Program-made: the position numbers and the translations under genes
Assembly (NCBI RefSeq): GCF_030317115.1
Contig: NZ_JASZYF010000002.1
Location: 124,001 to 188,000, forward strand
Reading direction: 5' to 3'
Source: Variovorax gracilis
Lineage (GTDB): Bacteria; Pseudomonadota; Gammaproteobacteria; Burkholderiales; Burkholderiaceae_C
Length of the DNA stretch: 64,000 bases
Notes under the pieces: generated by a model
Seen by the model: the letters and a program-made list of their open reading frames with translations, nothing else
The model's database searches: none
Told to the model about the DNA's origin: nothing
Part shown: in pieces, positions 10,701 through 19,819 of the stretch
Position numbering within the stretch: the stretch's first letter is position 1
How the letters are laid out: every line of letters starts with the position of its first letter

Positions 10701-12430
10701 ACACGCTGGCACATGCCCAACCTGTCCGGGCCGTATGGCACGGCCGCCCCGGCATGAGATGGAGCCGCGACGAACTCATCGCGCGCGGCGTGCTGCTGCT
10801 GGTGATGGCGATGCTCTTCGTGTTCCTGATCGCGCCGCTCTTCACGATTCTCATCAACGCCGTGCTGGACAAGGAAGGCCGCTTCGTCGGCCTCGCCCAC
10901 TTCATCACCTACTTCCAGACGCCGAGCCTGATGCGGGCCGCGTGGAACTCCATCTGGGTCTCCACGGTCGTCGTGATGATCTCGGTGCCGACGGCCTTTG
11001 TCTGCGCCTATGCGCTCACGCGCACTTGCCTGCCGACGGCGTTCAAGGCCACGTTCCGGCTCATCGCGCTGATTCCACTGCTGGCCCCTTCCCTGCTGTC
11101 GGCCATCTCCTTCGTGCAATGGTTCGGCAACCAGGGCGCACTCAAGTTCCTGCTTGGCGGCGCATCGATCTACGGGGCGCCGGGAATCATCCTGGCCGAG
11201 GTCTACAACACCTTCCCCCACGCGTTGATGATTCTCGTCACAGCGCTGTCACTCGCGGACGGACGGCTGTATGAGGCCGCCACGGCACTGCGCACGCCCG
11301 CCTGGCGCCAGTTCACGACGATCACGCTGCCTTCGTGCAAGTACGGCCTGATCAGCGCGGCCACCGTCGTCTTCACCTACGTGGTCAGCGACTTCGGCGC
11401 GCCGAAGGTGATCGGCGGCAACTTCAACGTGCTGTCGGTGGACGTCTTCAAGCAGGTGGTCGGGCAGCACAACTTCTCGATGGGCGCGGTGGTCGGCATG
11501 CTGCTTCTCGTTCCGTCCATCATCTCGTTCGCGATCGACTACACGGTGCGGCGCAAGCTCAAGGCGCAACTCACGGCCCGCTCCGTGCCCTACAGCCCGA
11601 AGCCGAGCCGGCTGGGCGACGCGCTGCTGGCGGTGTTCTGCACGGTGGTGTGCCTGCTGCTGCTGGCCACGATCGGCATGGCGGTCTACACCTCCCTCAT
11701 CAAGCTCTGGCCTTACGACCTTTCGTTCACGCTCAAGCACTATCACTTCGCGCTGGTCGAGAGCGACATGGCGGCCGCCTACACCAACAGCCTGATTCTC
11801 GCGATCTCCACCGCGGTCGGCGGCTCGCTGATCGTGTTCGTGGGTGCCTACCTGATCGAGAAGACGCGCAACATCGGCCTGATGCGGCGAGCGATGCACC
11901 TGATGGCCGTGCTGTCGATGGCGGTGCCGGGCCTGGTGCTGGGCCTGGGCTACGTGATGTTCTTCAACCATCCGGCCAACCCGCTCAATTTCATGTACCA
12001 GACGATGGCGATCCTGATCGTGTCGACCATCGTCCACTACTACACGTCGAGCCATCTCACTGCGGTGACAGCGCTGAAGCAGATCGACAACGAGTTCGAA
12101 GCGGTGTCGGCCTCGCTGAAGGTGCCGTTCTTCAAAACCTTTGTCCGAGTGACGGTGCCGGTGTGCCTGCCGGCCATCCTGGACATCGGCCGCTATTTCT
12201 TCGTGGTCTCGATGGCAAGCCTGTCTTGCGCGATCTTCCTTTACTCGCCGGAGACGATCCTCGCTTCGGTCGCGATCATGCATCTGGACGAGGCCGGTGA
12301 CATCGGCCCCGCGGCAGCGCTGGCGAGCCTGATCGTGGCCACCTCGACCGTGGTCTGCATTGCCTATTCGCTGCTCACGCGCGTGATGCTGGCCCGCACC
12401 CAGGCATGGCGCAACTTGCGGCGTGCCTGA
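10697..12430 (+). CDS. 2-Aminoethylphosphonate ABC transporter, fused double permease (PhnU2 type)
   Basis: A 577-residue inner-membrane protein made of two binding-protein-dependent permease domains in tandem. The first coupling loop is near EAATALRTPAWRQF and the second near EAVSASLKVPFFKTF, each with surrounding helices, giving about 12 membrane segments in all. One chain therefore replaces the usual permease pair. This fused form is typical of the phnW-linked AEP transporter. It is coupled to the ATPase gene (ATGA overlap) and is followed 45 bp later by phnW. Confidence 0.9.
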   Translation: MNTLAHAQPVRAVWHGRPGMRWSRDELIARGVLLLVMAMLFVFLIAPLFTILINAVLDKEGRFVGLAHFITYFQTPSLMRAAWNSIWVSTVVVMISVPTAFVCAYALTRTCLPTAFKATFRLIALIPLLAPSLLSAISFVQWFGNQGALKFLLGGASIYGAPGIILAEVYNTFPHALMILVTALSLADGRLYEAATALRTPAWRQFTTITLPSCKYGLISAATVVFTYVVSDFGAPKVIGGNFNVLSVDVFKQVVGQHNFSMGAVVGMLLLVPSIISFAIDYTVRRKLKAQLTARSVPYSPKPSRLGDALLAVFCTVVCLLLLATIGMAVYTSLIKLWPYDLSFTLKHYHFALVESDMAAAYTNSLILAISTAVGGSLIVFVGAYLIEKTRNIGLMRRAMHLMAVLSMAVPGLVLGLGYVMFFNHPANPLNFMYQTMAILIVSTIVHYYTSSHLTAVTALKQIDNEFEAVSASLKVPFFKTFVRVTVPVCLPAILDIGRYFFVVSMASLSCAIFLYSPETILASVAIMHLDEAGDIGPAAALASLIVATSTVVCIAYSLLTRVMLARTQAWRNLRRA

Positions 12431-12475
12431 GCTTCATCCCTTATTCCTGCTGACCTTCCCTCACCTGGAGACACC

Positions 12476-13606
12476 ATGAGCCAAGCCTCCCATCCGATCC
12501 TTCTCACTCCCGGCCCGCTGACGACATCCGACCGCACGCGGGCGGCCATGCTGCGCGACTGGGGATCATGGGATTCGGATTTCAATCAGATCACCGGGCG
12601 CATTCGCCAGCAGGTGCTGCGCATCGTCCACGGCGAGGGCACGCACGAATGCGTTCCGTTGCAGGGCAGCGGAACCTTCTCGGTCGAGGCAGCCATCGGC
12701 ACGGTGGTTCCGCGCGATGGTCATGTACTGGTGCCGAACAATGGCGCGTACTGCCAGCGCATCGCGCGAATCTGCAAGGTGCTGGGGCGCAAGCTGACGA
12801 CGATCGACTACACCGAGGACAAGCAGGTGTCGGCGGCGGACGTGGATCGCGTGCTGGCGGACGATCCGACGATCACGCATGTGGCGCTGGTCCATTGCGA
12901 GACGGGAACGGGCGTGCTCAATCCGCTGCACGAGATCGCGATGGTCGTGGCGAAGCATGGCCGCGGGTTGATCGTCGATGCGATGAGTTCTTTTGGTGCG
13001 CTGGAGATCGATGCGCGCAAGACACCCTTCGACGCCGTCGTCGCAGCCTCCGGCAAGTGTCTCGAAGGCGTGCCGGGGATGGGCTTCGTGGTCATCAAGC
13101 GCAGCACGCTCGAGAAGTGCGAAGGCAATTGCCATTCGCTCGCGATGGATCTGTACGACCAGTGGGTCTACATGGGCAAGACGACGCAATGGCGCTTCAC
13201 ACCGCCAACGCACGTGGTCGCGGCGCTCGACGAGGCGATCACTCAGTACTTCGAGGAAGGCGGCCTGGAGGCGCGTGGCGGCCGGTATGCGCGCAACTGC
13301 AAGGCCCTGATTTCGGGGCTGGGCGAACTGGGATTCCGCACCTATCTCGATCCTGCGATCCAGGCGCCGATCATCGTGACCTTTCACGCGCCGGACGATC
13401 CGAAGTACGACTTCAAGACCTTCTACCAAGAGGTCAAGAAGCGCGGGTACATCCTCTATCCGGGCAAGCTGACGCAGGTGGAGACCTTCCGTGTCGGATG
13501 CATGGGGCATTTTGGCGATGCGGGGATTCCGGGGGCGGTGGCTGCTGTCGCGGATACGTTGAAGGCGATGGGGATTCGGCAGGTTTCTGCTGCGGCTCTT
13601 GCTTAG
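12476..13606 (+). CDS. phnW: 2-Aminoethylphosphonate--pyruvate transaminase PhnW
   Basis: A 376-residue PLP-dependent class V aminotransferase that moves the amino group of AEP to pyruvate, giving phosphonoacetaldehyde and alanine. Recognisable parts are the start motif [20 protein letters not shown], the PLP-aspartate strand [14 protein letters not shown], the Schiff-base lysine in [12 protein letters not shown], and the C-terminal [15 protein letters not shown] precedes ATG 12476 at good spacing. It is the last gene of the uptake arm, so AEP is transaminated on entry and passed to PhnY and PhnA encoded on the opposite strand. Confidence 0.95.
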   Translation: MSQASHPILLTPGPLTTSDRTRAAMLRDWGSWDSDFNQITGRIRQQVLRIVHGEGTHECVPLQGSGTFSVEAAIGTVVPRDGHVLVPNNGAYCQRIARICKVLGRKLTTIDYTEDKQVSAADVDRVLADDPTITHVALVHCETGTGVLNPLHEIAMVVAKHGRGLIVDAMSSFGALEIDARKTPFDAVVAASGKCLEGVPGMGFVVIKRSTLEKCEGNCHSLAMDLYDQWVYMGKTTQWRFTPPTHVVAALDEAITQYFEEGGLEARGGRYARNCKALISGLGELGFRTYLDPAIQAPIIVTFHAPDDPKYDFKTFYQEVKKRGYILYPGKLTQVETFRVGCMGHFGDAGIPGAVAAVADTLKAMGIRQVSAAALA

Positions 13607-13643
13607 TTCTTTGTGGGTGGGCGCCTGTTTCCTTGGGGCGGGC

Positions 13644-13826
13644 GCCCGGTAGGCGGTGCGGGCCGGCCGACCCCGCTGCGCCGGCCCTTCGGGCTTCCTT
13701 GCGGTGCTCGCTTCAGGCGGGGTCCGCGCAAACTCGCTTCGCTCAAACACGCGCGGCCCTGATCCGCCTGTAGTTGCACTCCTCAGCGGCGCAGAGGGGT
13801 CGCCCAAGCCGCGCCGCCTACCGGGC
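13644..13826. repeat. Inverted-repeat cassette 1 in the 13.6-14.1 kb gene-free region
   Basis: Bounded by a perfect 13-bp inverted repeat (GCCCGGTAGGCGG at 13644-13656; its complement at 13814-13826). Inside, at 13717-13767, is one arm of a 51-bp repeat whose exact reverse complement lies at 13980-14030. No ribosome site plus credible reading frame is found. The short frames seen encode the low-complexity 'RVFERSEFAR' peptide that recurs in mis-annotated intergenic repeats of related genomes. Confidence 0.85.
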
Positions 13827-13917
13827 TCTCGGGTGTGCGACGGTTACTCACCCCGCCAACGTCCCAGCCTGCGCGCATTCAAAACCGTTGGGGCGGACAG
13901 TTCAACCGCAGCGTCCC

Positions 13918-14106
13918 GCGTCGTCGGGCGGTGTGCCCTGTGCCGGCCGTTGAGGCACCGCCGAGCAGCGCAGCGGTACGCGGATCAGGGCCGCGCGTGT
14001 TTGAGCGAAGCGAGTTTGCGCGGACCCCGCGTACCGCGAGCAGCGCAGGGCAGCCGCGAAGCAGCCGGTGACGTCGGCCGGCACAGGGCACACCGCCCGA
14101 CGACGC
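13918..14106. repeat. Inverted-repeat cassette 2, enclosing the 51-bp mirror element
   Basis: Bounded by a perfect 32-bp inverted repeat (13918-13949 against 14075-14106). Inside it, 13980-14030 is the exact reverse complement of the 51-bp arm in cassette 1, and a further pair GGTACGCGG (13975-13983) / CCGCGTACC (14027-14035) frames that element. An 11-bp direct repeat, GAGCAGCGCAG, flanks it at about 13963 and 14039. Together the two cassettes fill most of the 516-bp gap between phnW and dadA, which otherwise holds nothing recognisable. Confidence 0.85.
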
Positions 14107-14122
14107 CGGCCCCGTCCTCAAT

Positions 14123-15433
14123 TCAGGCAGGAACCCCAGCCGGCCTCGTCGTGCCACGGGGACCCGAACTCGGCGCCAGGTAGCGATCGACCGAAAGACC
14201 ATCCGTGCGAATGTCCGGCCGACGACCCATTACCTGATCCGCCACCACCTTGCCCGAACCGCAAGCCATGGTCCACCCCAAGGTGCCATGCCCGGTGTTG
14301 AGGTACAGGTTGGCATAGGGCGTCGCACCGACGATCGGTGTGCTGTCCGGCGTCATCGGCCGCAGCCCCGTCCAGAACGTGGCGCGCGGCAGGTCGCCGC
14401 ATGGGAACAGGTCGGTGATCACGCGCTCCAGCGTCTCGCGTCGGCGGGGATTGAGGCGCAGATCGAAGCCGCCCAGTTCGGCCATGCCGCCGACGCGGAT
14501 ACGGTCGTCAAAACGGGTCACGGCGACCTTGTAGGTTTCGTCGAGCACAGTGGATTGCGGCGCGGCCGATGGATCGACCAATGGCACCGTCAGCGAATAG
14601 CCCTTGACCGGATAGACCGGAATGTCCAGACCCAAGGGCGCGATGAAGTCGCGTGAATAGCTGCCGAAGGCGAGGACGTATCGGTCTGCGGTCAGCACCT
14701 CGCGGGATGCACCACCCAGCCGAACGCCAGCGATACGACCACCTTCGGTGATCAGGCCGTCCACCGCCTGCTCGAACCGGAAGTTCACGCCGAGTCCGCG
14801 CGCGATGTCCGCCAAGCCTCTCGTGAACAGGTTGCAATCGCCCGTCTCGTCATTCGGCAGGCGCAGACCACCTGCGAGCAGGTCGCCTGTATGCGCCAAC
14901 GCCGGCTCGACCGCCGCGAGTTGCGTGCGATCGAGCAATTGATAGGGAACGCCGCACTCCTGGAGCACCGCAACATCGCGCTGCACGGCATCCAACTGCG
15001 CCTGCGTACGGAACAACTGCAGCGTGCCCTGTGTGCGGTGCTCGTAGCGGATGCCCGTCTCGGCACGAAGTTCGCGCAGGCAGTCGCGGCTGTATTCAGC
15101 CACGCGCATCATCCGTTCCTTGTTGACCGCGTAGCGTTCCGGCGAGCAGTTCTTCAGCATCGCCGCCATCCAGCGCATTTGGAAGAGCGTGCCGTCGGGG
15201 CGGATGGACAAAGGCGCGTGCTTCTGGAACATCCACTTCAGCGCCTTCAGCGGAATCCCGGGCGCGGCCCACGGCGTGGAATAGCCGGGCGACACCTGCC
15301 CGGCGTTGGCAAAGCTCGTTTCCTGCGCGGGGCCGTCCTGGCGGTCGACCAGCGTCACCTCGGCGCCAGCACGGGCCAGGTAATAAGCGGTCGTGACACC
15401 GATGACACCGCCACCCAAAACGATCACCTTCAT
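14123..15433 (-). CDS. dadA: D-amino-acid dehydrogenase DadA
   Basis: A 436-residue FAD enzyme oxidising D-amino acids to 2-oxo acids, passing electrons to the respiratory chain at the inner membrane. It opens with the Rossmann motif [18 protein letters not shown] and has the DadA hallmark [22 protein letters not shown]. Later segments are [12 protein letters not shown] and the C-terminal FAD contact [20 protein letters not shown] 15433 places the Rossmann strand at residue 2, as in DadA; the upstream in-frame extension has no function. It diverges from an Lrp-type regulator, the usual arrangement for alanine catabolism. No dadX racemase is adjacent. A second, more distant paralogue lies at 42200. 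Confidence 0.92.
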   Translation of the reverse strand: MKVIVLGGGVIGVTTAYYLARAGAEVTLVDRQDGPAQETSFANAGQVSPGYSTPWAAPGIPLKALKWMFQKHAPLSIRPDGTLFQMRWMAAMLKNCSPERYAVNKERMMRVAEYSRDCLRELRAETGIRYEHRTQGTLQLFRTQAQLDAVQRDVAVLQECGVPYQLLDRTQLAAVEPALAHTGDLLAGGLRLPNDETGDCNLFTRGLADIARGLGVNFRFEQAVDGLITEGGRIAGVRLGGASREVLTADRYVLAFGSYSRDFIAPLGLDIPVYPVKGYSLTVPLVDPSAAPQSTVLDETYKVAVTRFDDRIRVGGMAELGGFDLRLNPRRRETLERVITDLFPCGDLPRATFWTGLRPMTPDSTPIVGATPYANLYLNTGHGTLGWTMACGSGKVVADQVMGRRPDIRTDGLSVDRYLAPSSGPRGTTRPAGVPA

Positions 15434-15492
15434 CGCAAAACCCCTCATGTGCAGGAAAGGAGTCAAGCGTATTCTTCCGGCAGCCATAAACT

Positions 15493-15520
15493 CCACTGAA
15501 TAAATCCTGCTTGGCAGTGG
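15493..15520. promoter_or_regulatory. Candidate Lrp operator between dadA and its regulator
   Basis: The only clear dyad in the dadA/lrp divergent region is CCACTG (15493-15498) with CAGTGG (15515-15520), spaced by 16 A/T-rich bases. Lrp-family proteins bind loosely conserved dyads in such gaps. This is a weak candidate based on position. Confidence 0.3.
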
Positions 15521-15562
15521 TTCTTGCTAAATTTGTCGCCCAATCGGGCCTGGAGGAGTGAA

Positions 15563-16030
15563 ATGCTCGATCTCGACCGCACCGACCGAAAAATCCTCGA
15601 CATCCTGCAGCGCCAGGGGCGCATTTCGATGACCGATCTGGCCGAACAGATCGGGCTGTCGACCTCCCCGTGCTCCGAGCGCGTACGGCGCATGGAACGC
15701 GACGGCGTGATCACCGGCTACCACGCCCGCATCGACCCGCAGGCGATCGGCAAGACGCTGCTGGTGTTCGTCGAGATCACGCTGTCGTCCAAGTCCGGCG
15801 ACGTCTTCGACAAGGTGCGCCAGGAACTGCTGCACGTGCCGGAGGTGATGGAGTGCCACCTGGTCTCCGGCGGCTTCGACTACCTCATCAAGGCAAGGCT
15901 GCGCGCCATGAGCGACTACCGCAACCTCCTGGGTGATCTGCTGAAGAAGTTGCCGGTCACGGCCGAGTCGCGCAGCTATATCGTGATGGAAGAAGTCAAG
16001 GAAAGCCTGTACCTTCCGATGGACCGCTGA
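15563..16030 (+). CDS. Lrp/AsnC-family transcriptional regulator next to dadA
   Basis: A 155-residue Lrp-type protein. The N-terminal HTH is LDRTDRKILDILQRQGRISM followed by TDLAEQIGLSTSPC and RVRRMERDGVI. The C-terminal RAM domain holds LVFVEITL, EVMECHLVSGGFDYLI and the final ESRSYIVMEEVKES. It starts at ATG 15563 after GGAGG. Divergent placement beside dadA suggests it activates D-alanine or general amino acid catabolism in response to an amino acid. It belongs to the Lrp/BkdR-like branch rather than AsnC on motif grounds. Confidence 0.92.
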   Translation: MLDLDRTDRKILDILQRQGRISMTDLAEQIGLSTSPCSERVRRMERDGVITGYHARIDPQAIGKTLLVFVEITLSSKSGDVFDKVRQELLHVPEVMECHLVSGGFDYLIKARLRAMSDYRNLLGDLLKKLPVTAESRSYIVMEEVKESLYLPMDR

Positions 16031-16050
16031 ACCGCCATCCTGGAGTGCCC

Positions 16051-16560
16051 GTGCGTTTCGTTCGACAAGCCATTCATCTGATCCTGCTGTGCGCCATATG
16101 GACGGTCGCCGCGGCCCAGCCCAGCCAGCAACTCGAAATCAGCGGTGTGCTCAAGCAGACCCTGAAGCTCGACGCGGCGGCACTCGCCGCGTTTCCCGAG
16201 AAGGACGTCGGCCGCTTCACTCAAACACGTAGCGGACAGGGTACGGACGCACAGTCCACGGTCCGGGGCGTGAAGCTCTCGGCCCTGGTCGAACGCGCCG
16301 GCCTCGCCGCGAGCGGCCGCAATGACTGGAAGACGCTGGTCGTCGTCGCAACTGCGACCGACGGCTACCGCGCTGTCTTCTCGTGGCCCGAGATCTCCAA
16401 CACCGCAGTAGGAGACGGCGTGCTCGTGCTGTTCGAACGCGACGGCAAGCCCCTCGACGAGCGCGAGGGTCGCATCGCGCTGGTCTCGACTGCGGACCAG
16501 CGCCTCGGACCCCGGCACGTGCGCAACCTCGTGCGCATCGAGGTCCGTGCGCTCGATTGA
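16051..16560 (+). CDS. Small exported molybdopterin-binding-domain protein
   Basis: A 169-residue protein with a signal peptide (hydrophobic stretch IHLILLCAIWTVAAA, then AQP). The rest resembles the oxidoreductase molybdopterin-binding fold: LEISGVLKQTLKLD, STVRGVKLSALVERAGL, TATDGYRAVFSWPEI, VLVLFERDGKPL and HVRNLVRIEV. It lacks the cysteine that ligates molybdenum in sulfite-oxidase-type enzymes, so it may bind or sense rather than catalyse. GTG 16051 is chosen over GTG 16045 because TGGAG lies five bases before it. It stands just before the convergent molybdate/tungstate transport genes, which supports a molybdenum or tungsten link. Confidence 0.7.
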   Translation: MRFVRQAIHLILLCAIWTVAAAQPSQQLEISGVLKQTLKLDAAALAAFPEKDVGRFTQTRSGQGTDAQSTVRGVKLSALVERAGLAASGRNDWKTLVVVATATDGYRAVFSWPEISNTAVGDGVLVLFERDGKPLDEREGRIALVSTADQRLGPRHVRNLVRIEVRALD

Positions 16561-16569
16561 ACGCGCTGA

Positions 16570-17397
16570 TCAGGGCGCCAGGAACCCGGACCGACGCAGC
16601 GCCTGCTGTCCTGTACCGCTGCGCAGATCTTCCGCAAAGGCCTGCGCCGCCTGGGGTGCACCGTTTCGCACGGCAAGGCCGTACTCCGCGCTCACATTGA
16701 TTGCCGGCGGCAAGTCGATCATTTGCAGACCGGGTTCCTCGGCGACGGCAAGCACCGCGTTCGTGCAGTAGGTCAGGAACACATCGGCCTGCCCTGTCGC
16801 GACCAGCATGCCGTACACGTTGCGGCCGGCGGGTGGCGCGGGCGAATTCGGCCCCCCGGTCAACTGCATCGCCTTGCCGGCCAGCGACTTGGCAGAGCCG
16901 GCCGGCGCGGCGCCGCTGCGCTCCACCTTCTCGAACAATTCGAACGCGTAGTCGCCGGAGGGGTCGGCCTTCGGCGTCGAGGTGCCGACCTTGATCGCTG
17001 GATCGAGCAACGTCCTGACCAGGGTGTCGCGCGTCACCGCGAGGCCCGGCCGCGCGAGCGCACACAGCGCGTTGCGTGAAAAGGCCAAGGCGGGGCCCCA
17101 CGCACTGTTCACGGACAGCGATTGCGGATGCGCCATGTTGGCCGATGCGAAGACGTCGACGCTCTCGCCCGCGACGATGCGATCGCGCAGCAAGCCGGAC
17201 GCACCGAATGACAGCGCGACGCGCGTGCCCGGGTTCGCCTTCTCGAAGGCCTGCGCAGCCTGCGTGATCGGACCGCGCAGGCTGCCGGCGGCGAACACGG
17301 TCACTGTCGTGCCGGGCGCCGCGGGCTGGGCGCCGGCCGCGCCCGCGATCAGACCCGATGCGAGCACCATGGCGCGCAATGGGCTACTTGGTGGCAT
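16570..17397 (-). CDS. ModA-like molybdate/tungstate substrate-binding protein
   Basis: A 275-residue periplasmic binding protein with a signal peptide ending near GAAGAQ. Typical ModA segments are VTVFAAGSLRGPITQAAQAF, FSFGASGLLRDRI-like sequence, GESVDVFASANMAHP and a late ADVFLTYCTNA. ModA proteins bind molybdate and tungstate oxyanions. It starts 14 bases inside the end of tupA, so it is coupled to the tungstate operon and has no permease of its own. A downstream ATG at 17370 would shorten the signal peptide. Whether it hands ligand to TupB, widening the transporter's specificity, is an open inference. Confidence 0.85.
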   Translation of the reverse strand: MPPSSPLRAMVLASGLIAGAAGAQPAAPGTTVTVFAAGSLRGPITQAAQAFEKANPGTRVALSFGASGLLRDRIVAGESVDVFASANMAHPQSLSVNSAWGPALAFSRNALCALARPGLAVTRDTLVRTLLDPAIKVGTSTPKADPSGDYAFELFEKVERSGAAPAGSAKSLAGKAMQLTGGPNSPAPPAGRNVYGMLVATGQADVFLTYCTNAVLAVAEEPGLQMIDLPPAINVSAEYGLAVRNGAPQAAQAFAEDLRSGTGQQALRRSGFLAP

Positions 17398-18229
17398 TGG
17401 GGAAGAACAGTTGCTCGCCGCCGATCTTGTAGCCGGCGATGGTCGACTGCCCGGCAGGCGAGATCACCCAATCCACGAACTTCTGCGCGCCCGCGCTGTT
17501 GAGTTGCGGAAACTTCGTCGGGCTCACGACCATCACGCCGTACTGGTTGAACAGGCGCTTGTCGCCCTCGACCAGTACCGCGAGGTCCGCGCGGTTCTTG
17601 AAGCTCAGCCAGGTTCCGCGATCGCTCAGCACGTAGGCGCCGCTCGAAGCTGCCATGTTGAGCGCCGGGCCCATGCCGCAGCCGCATTCCTTGTAGCCCG
17701 TACCCTTCTTTTCGTTGGGCACAGGCTGGCCTGACTCGCCGACGCCGGTCTGCGCCCACAGCCGGCGCTCGGCGGCGTCCGTGCCGCTCTTGTCGCCGCG
17801 CGAGACGAAAGGTGCGTTGGCCGCAGCGATCTTCTTCAGCGCAGCCACGATGTCGTTGCCCTTCACGCCGGCTGGATCGGCCTTCGGACCCACGAGCACG
17901 AAGTCGTTGTACATGACGGGGAAGCGCTGGGCCGCGAATCCCTCGGCGACGAACTTCTCTTCCGCAGCCGTGTCGTGCACGAAGAGGACATCGGCATCGC
18001 CCCGCTTGGCCATGTCGATCGCCTGGCCGGTGCCGACCGCAACCACCTTGACGTCGATGTTGGCGGCCTGCTTGAAGGCCGGCAGCAAGTGCGCGAACAG
18101 GCCCGATTGCTCGGTCGACGTGGTCGAGGCCATCGTGATGGTCTCGGCATGTGCCGCCAACGTGCCCGCAGCGAGAACGATTGCACCGAACACGAAACGC
18201 GCGCTCCCGGGCAGATTGAAGAAACTCAT
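17384..18229 (-). CDS. tupA: Tungstate ABC transporter substrate-binding protein TupA
   Basis: A 281-residue binding protein with a signal peptide (TLAAHAE). The tungstate-specific TupA start MASTTSTEQSGLF is present, with the Thr/Ser residues that contact the oxyanion, followed by VVAVGTGQAIDMAKRGDADV, and RGDKSGTDAAERRLW. A Cys pair occurs in KECGCGMGP. TupA binds tungstate far more tightly than molybdate. The gene overlaps tupC by four bases and the ModA-like gene by 14, forming tupB-tupC-tupA-modA-like read leftward. Confidence 0.92.
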   Translation of the reverse strand: MSFFNLPGSARFVFGAIVLAAGTLAAHAETITMASTTSTEQSGLFAHLLPAFKQAANIDVKVVAVGTGQAIDMAKRGDADVLFVHDTAAEEKFVAEGFAAQRFPVMYNDFVLVGPKADPAGVKGNDIVAALKKIAAANAPFVSRGDKSGTDAAERRLWAQTGVGESGQPVPNEKKGTGYKECGCGMGPALNMAASSGAYVLSDRGTWLSFKNRADLAVLVEGDKRLFNQYGVMVVSPTKFPQLNSAGAQKFVDWVISPAGQSTIAGYKIGGEQLFFPNATK

Positions 18230-18945
18230 ACCAACTCTCCTTTGACAAAAAGACGGGCTTCCTCGGGCAAGGGCCCGGTGAAAAAATCGTGTACCGGCAG
18301 ATCGGCGAGCACGCGGCCGTGCTCCAGGTACACGACGCGGCTCGCGAGCCGCTTGACCTGCCCGAGGTTGTGGCTGGCAAAGACCAGCGTGCGTCCATGC
18401 GCGGCATCGGCGATCAATGCCTCGACCTCGCGCTTGGCGGTTGGGTCCAGGCTGGCCGTCGGCTCATCCAGGAACAGCACGTCGGGATGCAGCACCCAGG
18501 CGCGTGCGAGCGCCATGCGCTGCTGCTGGCCGCCCGACAGCGTGCGCGCGTTGCGCCCGGCGAGGTCGGCAAGCCCGACTCTCCCGAGCGCGACGCCGGC
18601 CTCCTGCCGTGCATGACGCCAGCGCGCGCCGTTCAGCCAGAGCGCCAGCGCGACGTTGTTGCGCACGCTCGCGCGCAGCATGTGCGGCCGCTGGAACAGC
18701 ATCGCCTGCGCGCGGCGCGGCACCCGGCTGACGACGGCGCCGGCGGCATGCGGCACCAGGCCATGCAGCACCCGCAGCAAGGTGCTCTTGCCGCTGCCGT
18801 TGGCGCCGATCAGGGCCACCCGTTCGCCAGGATGGATCGACAGGGTGGCACCGGCCAGGGCCTGGACGCGGCCGAATCGCACATCGACGCCGTGCAAGCT
18901 GAAGAGCGCTTCGTCGTTCGCCGGCCCGACCCCCGTCCGGCTCAC
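18226..18945 (-). CDS. tupC: Tungstate ABC transporter ATP-binding protein TupC
   Basis: A 239-residue ABC ATPase: Walker A GANGSGKSTLL, Q-loop FQRPHMLRAS, signature LSGGQQQRM, Walker B VLFLDEP, and H-loop VFASHNLGQVK. It lacks the C-terminal TOBE/Mop domain of ModC, consistent with TupC. The GTG start at 18945 overlaps the tupB stop (GTGA), and its own stop overlaps the tupA start, so all three are translationally linked. It energises tungstate import through TupB. Confidence 0.9.
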   Translation of the reverse strand: MSRTGVGPANDEALFSLHGVDVRFGRVQALAGATLSIHPGERVALIGANGSGKSTLLRVLHGLVPHAAGAVVSRVPRRAQAMLFQRPHMLRASVRNNVALALWLNGARWRHARQEAGVALGRVGLADLAGRNARTLSGGQQQRMALARAWVLHPDVLFLDEPTASLDPTAKREVEALIADAAHGRTLVFASHNLGQVKRLASRVVYLEHGRVLADLPVHDFFTGPLPEEARLFVKGELV

Positions 18946-19691
18946 GAAGCCACCTCCAGCCGCCGCACCGCAGATGCATCGGCTGCACCGCCGTCGACGC
19001 GCTCACGCCAGCCGCGCAGGGCCGCAATGGCCAGGTTGAGCACCAGCACCACGCCGAGCAACACCAGTCCGAGCGCCAGCGCCAGGGGCAGATCCCCCTT
19101 GCTGGTTTCCAGCGCAATCGCCGTGGTCATCACGCGCGTGAAGCCGTCGATGTTGCCGCCGACGATCATCACCGCGCCGACCTCCGACACCGCACGGCCG
19201 AAAGCGGCGATCACCACGGTGACCAGTGCATAGCGCTCGTCCCATACGAGCAGCAGCGCACGCGCGAAATCGCCGGCGCCGAGCGAACGCAGTTGCTCGC
19301 CGTGTGCGCGGTCTGCGTCCTCGATGGTCTGCCGCGTGAGCGCCGTGACCACGGGCAGCACCAGGATCGTCTGGGCGAGCACCATCGCCTTGAAGCTGAA
19401 AAGCCATCCCAGGAAACCGAGCGGCCCCGAGCGCGAAAGCAGCAGATAGATGACCAGCCCCACGACCACCGAGGGAAGCGCCAGCAAGGTGTTGAGCAGC
19501 GTGAGCAGCAGGCCCCGGCCGGAGAATCGGCTGACCGCCAGCCATGCCCCCAGCAGCAGGCCGAAGCCGCAGGCGAGCAGGCAGGCCGTGGCACTGACGG
19601 CGAGTGAACGGCCGACGATGGCGAGCAAGACGGCATCGCCCGAAACAACGAGTTGTCCAGCGGCGGCAACGCTGTCGGCAAAGGTATTCAT
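18942..19691 (-). CDS. tupB: Tungstate ABC transporter permease TupB
   Basis: A 249-residue inner-membrane permease with five or six hydrophobic segments (for example SATACLLACGFGLLLGAWLA, LLNTLLALPSVVVGLVIYLL, MVLAQTILVLPVVTAL). The coupling loop is RSLGAGDFARALLLVW, and FGRAVSEVGAVMIVGGNIDG is a signature of TupB/ModB-type permeases. ATG 19691 is preferred; the in-frame extension upstream crosses the presumed operator. It is the first gene of the leftward tungstate operon, facing the ModE-like regulator. Confidence 0.9.
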   Translation of the reverse strand: MNTFADSVAAAGQLVVSGDAVLLAIVGRSLAVSATACLLACGFGLLLGAWLAVSRFSGRGLLLTLLNTLLALPSVVVGLVIYLLLSRSGPLGFLGWLFSFKAMVLAQTILVLPVVTALTRQTIEDADRAHGEQLRSLGAGDFARALLLVWDERYALVTVVIAAFGRAVSEVGAVMIVGGNIDGFTRVMTTAIALETSKGDLPLALALGLVLLGVVLVLNLAIAALRGWRERVDGGAADASAVRRLEVAS

Positions 19692-19744
19692 GCAAGGGTG
19701 GGTTCTGAAAAGCGCACGCAGTATGGGGCAAGCACCGACGAGCG

Positions 19745-19768
19745 ACTTATGCAAGCACGTTCATAAGT
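19745..19768. promoter_or_regulatory. Palindromic operator between tupB and its regulator
   Basis: A perfect 7-bp inverted repeat, ACTTATG (19745-19751) and CATAAGT (19762-19768), with a 10-bp centre, sits 54 bp from the tupB start and about 50 bp from the regulator start. ModE-type regulators bind palindromes of this size, so it is the likely site through which the divergent regulator shuts off tup when oxyanion is sufficient. Assignment is by position and symmetry. Confidence 0.6.
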
Positions 19769-19819
19769 AGATGCCCGCATCTGCATAATCCTTCGCGCAC
19801 TTTCACGCGCCCACTCCTC

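Noticed and set aside
13619..13647. Rho-independent terminator after phnW
   Set aside because: A GGGCGCC/GGCGCCC stem with a 15-base loop exists, but no T-run follows; it more likely belongs to the repeat region.
13566..13807. Short frames in the 13.6-14.1 kb region containing RVFERSEFAR
   Set aside because: They are translations of the inverted-repeat element; the same peptide appears in unrelated annotations and there is no ribosome site or conserved domain.
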